From assembly GCA_012728655.1 (NCBI GenBank), contig JAAYEQ010000008.1, positions 1 to 59,367 of the forward strand: DNA of 59,367 bases, read 5' to 3'. Made by a program: the position numbers and the translations under genes. The number at the start of each line of letters is the position of its first letter. Within the stretch, counting starts at the first letter, position 1. Origin of the DNA: Syntrophomonadaceae bacterium. Its GTDB lineage: Bacteria > Bacillota > Syntrophomonadia > Syntrophomonadales > DTU052. Positions 54,811 through 59,367 of the stretch are shown piece after piece. Under the pieces are notes generated by a model, which worked only from the letters and a program-made list of their open reading frames with translations, did no database searches and was not told the DNA's origin.

Positions 54811-55251
54811 ATGCGAACTGTTATGAAAAAAATGCTTAAATGGGCTGCCGTATTAGCGGGCTTAGGGTTTTTCGGGATGCTGCTGGTCAAGGTGCCGGCC
54901 TTGGGTTTGGCAGAGGCGGAATTCTGCGGCAAGTGTCACGCCATGGATTATCAAGTGTACACCTATCTGCACTCTCCGCATGCCCAAGGAGCCAATTGCG
55001 GAGACTGTCACGATCCGCACGGTCTGGTCACAGGCAGCATTTATGCCGTGTATACCGGAAGCCGGGATGTATTTCGCGTCGTTACCAATACCGTTCCTAC
55101 CGAAATTCGAGCCACTGGTCTCAGCAAAAAGGTGATACAGGGCAATTGTCTGCGCTGTCACGGTGATATCATGGGAGACATTGGCGATACCAGCCAAGAT
55201 GGCGGCGTCTATTGTTTCCATTGCCATAGGAATATTGTCCATCCCAGATAG
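54811..55251 (+). CDS. nrfH: Cytochrome c nitrite reductase small subunit (tetraheme NrfH)
   Basis: 146 residues from ATG 54811. One N-terminal helix (AAVLAGLGFFGMLLVKV) anchors a domain with four heme sites: CGKCH, CGDCH, CLRCH, CFHCH. NrfH takes electrons from menaquinol and feeds NrfA. GGGAG stands 3 bases before the chosen ATG; ATG 54823 is possible. The frame stays open upstream to 54679, but that part is unlike NrfH. Confidence 0.93.
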   Translation: MRTVMKKMLKWAAVLAGLGFFGMLLVKVPALGLAEAEFCGKCHAMDYQVYTYLHSPHAQGANCGDCHDPHGLVTGSIYAVYTGSRDVFRVVTNTVPTEIRATGLSKKVIQGNCLRCHGDIMGDIGDTSQDGGVYCFHCHRNIVHPR

Positions 55252-55268
55252 TTAAGGAGGGGATCTGT

Positions 55269-56513
55269 TTGGAAGCTTCGAGAATCAAGCAATTGGTCGC
55301 GCTGGGGGTCGTTGCCATAGTCGTAATGGTCTCCGCTTGTGTTTTCTTTTTCAACCGCAACAATCAGGTCGCCTTGGAAGGTCCGCAGGGTGAGATAGCG
55401 GCTGATGAAACCAATTCAGCTGCGTGGGGTCAGTTCTACCCTGCCCATTGGGATAGTTACCAGGACAATATGGCAAATACATTAAATCCGTCTCATTTCG
55501 AAACCAAGCCTTATATGCAAATCATTTACGCGGGAACCGGTTTTGCCGCTGAGTTCAACGAACCAAGAGGCCATGTCTATTCCATCGAGGATGTAAAATC
55601 AATCGATCCTGCGCGGCGGAAAGCAGGTGCATCGTGTTTTACCTGTAAGTCAACCCAGGCCCCGGGGATGATAAAAGAATACGGGGACCATTATTATCTT
55701 ATGTCCTTCGACGAAATGAAGGATAAGATCACCGAGCCTATCGGCTGCCTGGATTGTCATGATCCGAAAACCATGAAATTGAGGCTGACCCGCCCGGCTC
55801 TGATCGAAGCTCTCGAGCGTCAGGGACGCAGTATTGACAAACTCACCAATCAGGAAATGCGCAGTTTGGTCTGTGCTCAGTGTCATGTAACCTACTATTT
55901 CCATCCTGATACCAAAGAAGTCACCTTTCCCTGGGATAAGGGCTTAACGGCTCAAGAGATATTGACCTATTATGATGAACATAATTTCAGCGAATGGGTT
56001 CATCCTGTAGCTGGAACCAATCTGGTGAAAGCCCGCCATGCGGATTATGAAACCTTCATGGGCAGCACTCACCAATCGGCAGGGTTGGCATGCGCTGATT
56101 GCCATATGCCCTATATCACCGTGGGCAATAAGAAAATATCTTCCCATGTCTGGCAGAGCCCTCTCAACAACATAGAACAAAGCTGCACCGCTTGCCACCG
56201 TAATGGAGCCGAGTGGTTGAAAAATCGGGTGCGAACCATTCAGGCCCAGGTCAAGCAGACTCAGGACCTGGCCGGAGCGGCGGTGGTGGAGGCTATTAAC
56301 GAATTGAAGATTTCTCGTGAAACTCCCACGGTTGACAAAACCAAGCTTCAGGAAGCGATGGCCTTACATCGGGAAGCCCAGTGGTATCTGGATTACGCCA
56401 TGGTAACCAATGGCTATGGTTTCCATAACCCGACGGCAACCCTGAACAATCTCAGTATCGCTATCGACAAAGCACACAAAGCCATAGCAAAGGCGCGGGA
56501 AGCCAGGAGATAA
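55269..56513 (+). CDS. nrfA: Cytochrome c nitrite reductase catalytic subunit (pentaheme NrfA)
   Basis: 414 residues from TTG 55269 (AAGGAGGGG upstream). Signal-anchor (LVALGVVAIVVMVSACVFFF), then five heme sites: the catalytic CFTCK with Lys as heme ligand, CLDCH, CAQCH, CADCH and CTACH. The chain includes SSHVWQSPLNNI, conserved near the active site. It reduces nitrite to ammonium with six electrons outside the membrane, for respiration or detoxification of nitrite and NO. It follows nrfH by 17 bp. Confidence 0.96.
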   Translation: MEASRIKQLVALGVVAIVVMVSACVFFFNRNNQVALEGPQGEIAADETNSAAWGQFYPAHWDSYQDNMANTLNPSHFETKPYMQIIYAGTGFAAEFNEPRGHVYSIEDVKSIDPARRKAGASCFTCKSTQAPGMIKEYGDHYYLMSFDEMKDKITEPIGCLDCHDPKTMKLRLTRPALIEALERQGRSIDKLTNQEMRSLVCAQCHVTYYFHPDTKEVTFPWDKGLTAQEILTYYDEHNFSEWVHPVAGTNLVKARHADYETFMGSTHQSAGLACADCHMPYITVGNKKISSHVWQSPLNNIEQSCTACHRNGAEWLKNRVRTIQAQVKQTQDLAGAAVVEAINELKISRETPTVDKTKLQEAMALHREAQWYLDYAMVTNGYGFHNPTATLNNLSIAIDKAHKAIAKAREARR

Positions 56514-56552
56514 TGGCTTTTTTCAGGGATAATGGTGGTATCAAAGTTATAA

Positions 56553-56579
56553 AGGCTGCATTCCTTTACAATGCAGCCT
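56553..56579 (-). terminator. Hairpin between nrfA and the convergent hemerythrin operon
   Basis: AGGCTGCATT (56553-56562), CCTTTAC, AATGCAGCCT (56570-56579). On the minus strand TTTATAACTTT follows, so it mainly ends the hemerythrin transcript; it may serve both directions. Confidence 0.7.
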
Positions 56580-56597
56580 CCCTCCCGCTTTAACCGG

Positions 56598-57167
56598 TTA
56601 GGTAAGGTGGTGGTGTCCGCCGTGGTTGCCAAGGTATTTGGCCGCCAGGTTGTTCAGCAGTTCATGATACCTCTCGTGCTGTCCCGGACCCATCCGTTCT
56701 GTTTCCAGCAACTCAAATTCTTCGTAAAGCCGATTCTGAACCGTTTCGTCAAGCAGGTTGTCGGCCATCTTGAACAGGACCTGATCCTCCTTTTCGATAT
56801 GACTGACCAACAGATCCCGGTATTTTCTGCCGGCATCAATCAACCGCCGGGCAGCGTCTGATTGGCCGTTTTTCAAGGATCGAACGGCCTTTTCCATGTC
56901 GGCGATAAATGATCTGCCGGTCTGATGCTCGTATAGCATTTGACCAATCGGGCCGCCGCTCTCCGGCATCCCATGCCGAATCAATTCGGGAAACAGGAGA
57001 TCTTCCTCTTTACCGTGGTGACATTTATCAACGAATCCCTTCAGAAAGCCGATGATTTGTTCCACATCCTCCAGGTCAATCCGGGGCCTTAAAAGTGCGT
57101 GATCAAAAACCTTCAGCATCAAGTTCACCGCACGGTGTTCATCAATCAGTTGTTGGGTCGCTTTCAT
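56598..57167 (-). CDS. Hemerythrin HHE-domain protein
   Basis: 189 residues from ATG 57167 (GGGAGGG upstream). Metal ligands sit in IDEHRAVNLMLKVFDHALL, CHHGKEEDLLFPELIRHG and SHIEKEDQVLFKMAD, the di-iron four-helix bundle pattern. A His-rich C-terminus (NHGGHHHLT) is extra. HHE proteins bind or sense O2, NO or iron. Next to nrfHA and in one operon with a cupin gene, a role in NO or oxygen defence is likely. Confidence 0.9.
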   Translation of the reverse strand: MKATQQLIDEHRAVNLMLKVFDHALLRPRIDLEDVEQIIGFLKGFVDKCHHGKEEDLLFPELIRHGMPESGGPIGQMLYEHQTGRSFIADMEKAVRSLKNGQSDAARRLIDAGRKYRDLLVSHIEKEDQVLFKMADNLLDETVQNRLYEEFELLETERMGPGQHERYHELLNNLAAKYLGNHGGHHHLT

Positions 57168-57209
57168 CTTAATCCCTCCCATTTTTCGTTCCAATGTTGG
57201 ACGGCGATT

Positions 57210-57557
57210 TCAATCATTTGGCGTTTTTAACGCAGTCTTCTTCATATTGGGAACCTTGATTACGTACACTGAAAATTCTGTTCCTTCCGAGGCTTCCAAG
57301 GCGTGGGGTATATGAGCGGGGCTAACGACAATATCGCCCGCAGTTACAACGGCCTTCTCTTCGCCCACAGTAACTGTTCCCTGACCCCCTACGACCTGAA
57401 ACAGCACATCCACCGGTGTCTTGTGAGGGGGGACAATTTCTCCAGGTTTAAGAACCAGATTGATTATGCCGATATCGGGCAGGTCTATTACCAATTTGCC
57501 TTGTACCCCCCAGGCAGTTTGCAGGAAAGGGAGAGTGTCCACTTTTACAATTTCCAT
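57210..57557 (-). CDS. Cupin-domain protein
   Basis: 115 residues. Small beta-barrel: LKPGEIVPPHKTPVDVLFQVVGGQGTV is the first cupin motif (one His kept in PPHKTP) and GDIVVSPAHIPHALEA the second with two His. A metal-binding cupin without obvious enzyme partner. It is first in an operon with the hemerythrin gene, 42 bp apart. ATG 57557 has AAGGAGGG upstream. Confidence 0.88.
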   Translation of the reverse strand: MEIVKVDTLPFLQTAWGVQGKLVIDLPDIGIINLVLKPGEIVPPHKTPVDVLFQVVGGQGTVTVGEEKAVVTAGDIVVSPAHIPHALEASEGTEFSVYVIKVPNMKKTALKTPND

Positions 57558-57580
57558 GATATCCCTCCTTGACGACTCAA

Positions 57581-57632
57581 TTAGGATAAATAGGATTAAC
57601 TTTATCCTAATTTACTGTGGGATAATTGTCAA
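57581..57632 (-). promoter_or_regulatory. Promoter and palindromic operator of the cupin-hemerythrin operon
   Basis: On the minus strand TTGACA (57632-57627), 17-nt spacer, TAGGAT (57609-57604). The -10 lies inside a perfect 10-bp inverted repeat, TTAGGATAAA (57581-57590) and TTTATCCTAA (57601-57610), with a 10-bp spacer. A repressor bound there would block RNA polymerase. An NO- or redox-sensing regulator is the natural guess from the gene content. Confidence 0.75.
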
Positions 57633-57690
57633 GACATCTCCTGCCGACAAATACTGTGATTTTCGGACAATCTGGAAAACGGGAATAGAA

Positions 57691-57720
57691 AACAGGCATG
57701 AGAACAGTCCCATGCCTGTT
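57691..57720 (-). terminator. Terminator hairpin downstream of the TVP38-like gene
   Basis: AACAGGCATG (57691-57700), 10-nt loop, CATGCCTGTT (57711-57720). On the minus strand TTTTCTATT follows. The gap between it and the gene holds nothing else. Confidence 0.65.
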
Positions 57721-57892
57721 TAGCTAGATAAGGGGGAGGGGTTCCAGTAGGTTCTTCAGTCCCATTATGGGTCCGCAAGTGCCGAATTCTCCGGGTATGT
57801 TTTTCATCACCGCAAAAGAAAACGGGAACAGATTGGGGTTTGGCATTGCGCAGCAGCTCCCCAGGCAACAACTGTCAAAGTCGAAATACCGG

Positions 57893-58513
57893 CTATTTCT
57901 GAAAATACCTCTTTCCGATCCACCAAAAAATGCCCGCCATGGTCAGGGAAAGGAAAAAAGATGCAAATGAAGTTTTAAGATCGGTGGCCATCGCTCCGGA
58001 AAGACTGTAAAGCAGCGCTATGGGTAAAAGCCCCCAAAATGATGCCCACAGCACCTTTCGGCAGGATAGGGACGTCCCGGCTGCGATGGACATGGTCTCG
58101 GCCAGAATGGGAATTGGCCTCGTGATAATGATTCCGATGCTACCCCACCGTGCCAGGAAACGCCGTGCTTGTTCCCATTCTTGCTGAGAAACCCAGCGCT
58201 GAACCAGGGGAGTCATCCCCCTGCCCAGGGTAAACCCGATTAATGCCGCCCCGAGTCCCCCCAGCAGGGAAATTAGTGCACCCAGCCAAATGCCGAACAA
58301 AGCCCCGTTAACCGTCATCATAACGCTGGAGGGAACGGGGACTACGACGTCGGCAGACAGAAGCAGGATCGCCAGAAGAGCTGTCCCGGGACTATTTTTA
58401 TCAAACCAGGGCGTAGGGTCGGTGAGAAAACTTATCTGGGAGTACTCGGCTACCACAAAAAGAATCAGAAGCAAGGATATAATCAGGCCAATAACGGCTA
58501 AGAAACGTTTCAT
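57893..58513 (-). CDS. TVP38/TMEM64 (VTT-domain) membrane protein
   Basis: 206 residues. N-terminal helix, then the VTT core: LLLSADVVVPVPSSVMMTVNGALFG, LIGFTLGRGM, FLARWGSIGIIITRPIPILAETMSIAAG, and two C-terminal helices. It is a distant relative of the DedA protein near 14.5 kb. These proteins probably move lipids or lipid carriers across the membrane. The 237 bp before the start hold no gene. Confidence 0.9.
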   Translation of the reverse strand: MKRFLAVIGLIISLLLILFVVAEYSQISFLTDPTPWFDKNSPGTALLAILLLSADVVVPVPSSVMMTVNGALFGIWLGALISLLGGLGAALIGFTLGRGMTPLVQRWVSQQEWEQARRFLARWGSIGIIITRPIPILAETMSIAAGTSLSCRKVLWASFWGLLPIALLYSLSGAMATDLKTSFASFFLSLTMAGIFWWIGKRYFQK

Positions 58514-58750
58514 TACAACCCCCTTCGAAACGAATTGGGCGGTTCAGATGGCAAGGCCGAAGAGCCGCGATGTGCGAGAGCCCCCGCCTATACTGTTTGG
58601 CAGCATCTGTATTTTTACCATCTTGCAAATGAGTTTCAGTGTAACCTCACCAAAATCCGGGGCGGGATTGGGTCGCTCGCATGGAAAACTGTTGGCATTC
58701 CCGTTATATAAGCCGCATATAAAGACTGTCACGCCCCCGGAAAAAAGACC

Positions 58751-59367
58751 TTACAACGCCCGTATCCGCCAAATTACTCCTGTACCCTCCAAATAACCCT
58801 CCTCACCATCACCCGATATGCCAAAGTCCACTACGTACATAGATTCGTCCTGACCAAAAACCACGTCGATCGGTCGTTCCAGGCCTCCCCCTCCGGTATA
58901 GGAGGCGGCAAACCCGGATTTATTGATGGCAAAGGTGGTGACTTTGCCGTTCTTCATGTTGATTCGGGATACGCGATGGCCGACCCCAGGCAGCGGCTCG
59001 CCGCCTGTAGTTCCAGGGGCTTCACTCCCAAACTCCGCTATGTATACGTCCCCGAAATTTCCGAATCGGTGGGTGTAATTGAAATCAAAGCCCATAGTGG
59101 CTGAATGCGGTGCGAAGACCGCAACTGGCAGGGGTGGTCTCATCGGGTGTCGAGCCAGGAGAAACTGGGGTTGAGGGCCGTTGCGGGGCTTAAATTTCGG
59201 ATTGGTTACTGGTTCCCCTCCGGTATAATCAGGCCATCCGTACCAGACACCTTTCTTGATCAGTTGAAACTCATCCGGTGAATTGGCGACTCCTCGGCTT
59301 CCCCGGACATCCATACCGTGATTGGCGGCAAACAACCGGCCATGGCGGTCAAACTTAATGCGGAAGG
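58751..59367 (-). CDS. PQQ-type sugar dehydrogenase-like beta-propeller (partial, runs off the window)
   Basis: About 205 residues, C-terminal part; the reading frame stays open to the window edge. RLFAANHGMDVRGSRGVANSPDEF, KGVWYGWPDYTGGEP, FGDVYIAEFGSEAPG, and GLERPIDVVFGQDESMYVVDFG fit the glucose/sorbosone dehydrogenase family of soluble six-bladed propellers. Whether PQQ is bound cannot be judged from this part. Such proteins are secreted; the signal peptide would lie outside the window. Confidence 0.85.
   Translation of the reverse strand, partial: FRIKFDRHGRLFAANHGMDVRGSRGVANSPDEFQLIKKGVWYGWPDYTGGEPVTNPKFKPRNGPQPQFLLARHPMRPPLPVAVFAPHSATMGFDFNYTHRFGNFGDVYIAEFGSEAPGTTGGEPLPGVGHRVSRINMKNGKVTTFAINKSGFAASYTGGGGLERPIDVVFGQDESMYVVDFGISGDGEEGYLEGTGVIWRIRAL

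Noticed and set aside
1-59367. CRISPR arrays, rRNA genes, phage or plasmid modules
   Set aside because: No regularly spaced repeats, no rRNA sequence and no integrase, transposase or phage genes were seen.

Overview
The window looks like chromosome from an anaerobic, endospore-forming Clostridia (Firmicutes). The main reasons are a complete spoIIIA operon (AA to AH) followed by the typical Firmicute gene order for biotin carboxylase, Asp23, nusB, folD, xseA and xseB, strong purine-rich ribosome binding sites, many GTG and TTG starts, and a LexA/DinR-type SOS box. Several acyl-CoA dehydrogenases, a split pyruvate/oxaloacetate carboxylase and a cytochrome c nitrite reductase suggest an anaerobe that handles fatty acids or organic acids, perhaps a syntrophic or Peptococcaceae-like lineage. 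The lineage is inference from gene content only.

Layout. 1-4.1 kb: acyl-CoA metabolism (end of one acyl-CoA dehydrogenase, a decayed acyl-CoA ligase, an AidB-like dehydrogenase, and a divergent XRE regulator coupled to another dehydrogenase). 4.4-6 kb: a membrane diguanylate cyclase. 6.3-8.4 kb: trpB-trpA with a possible leader peptide. 8.5-12 kb: a DUF3006 protein, a ComEC-like metallo-hydrolase lipoprotein, and a rubredoxin-flavoprotein-Rieske fusion. 12-14.3 kb: a class B sortase with one SGNH hydrolase that carries a VPKTG sorting signal. 14.5-16.5 kb: a DedA protein, a strong candidate structured RNA, and a DUF3784/PH-like membrane protein. 16.9-21.4 kb: glutamate dehydrogenase and a large PEP-synthase-like ATP-grasp/nucleotidyltransferase fusion. 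22.5-27.5 kb: an SOS mutagenesis cassette (imuB, a small partner, dnaE2) interrupted by a fold-back repeat. 27.9-33 kb: spoIIIA operon. 33.3-42.5 kb: carboxyltransferase-BCCP fusion, accC, Asp23/AmaP envelope-stress genes, nusB, a TsaD paralogue, two tandem FolD paralogues and exonuclease VII. 42.9-49.4 kb: membrane or secreted proteins mostly of unknown function. 49.4-52 kb: a DnaQ-like exonuclease and two polysaccharide deacetylases. 52.4-54.7 kb: tRNA-Val, a broken WG-repeat gene, and a c-di-GMP-I riboswitch in front of an HD-GYP phosphodiesterase. 54.8-57.6 kb: nrfHA and a divergent cupin-hemerythrin operon behind a palindromic operator. 57.9 kb to the end: a TVP38/DedA protein and a partial PQQ-type sugar dehydrogenase.

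The most interesting observations are the tandem FolD pair, which appear to have lost opposite halves of the active site (catalytic residues in one copy, dinucleotide-binding motif in the other); an apparently pseudoknotted ~186-nt RNA with its own promoter and terminator; the fusion of a carboxyltransferase to a full-length AccB at the accB position of a conserved gene order; and the fold-back element lodged inside the SOS mutasome cassette.
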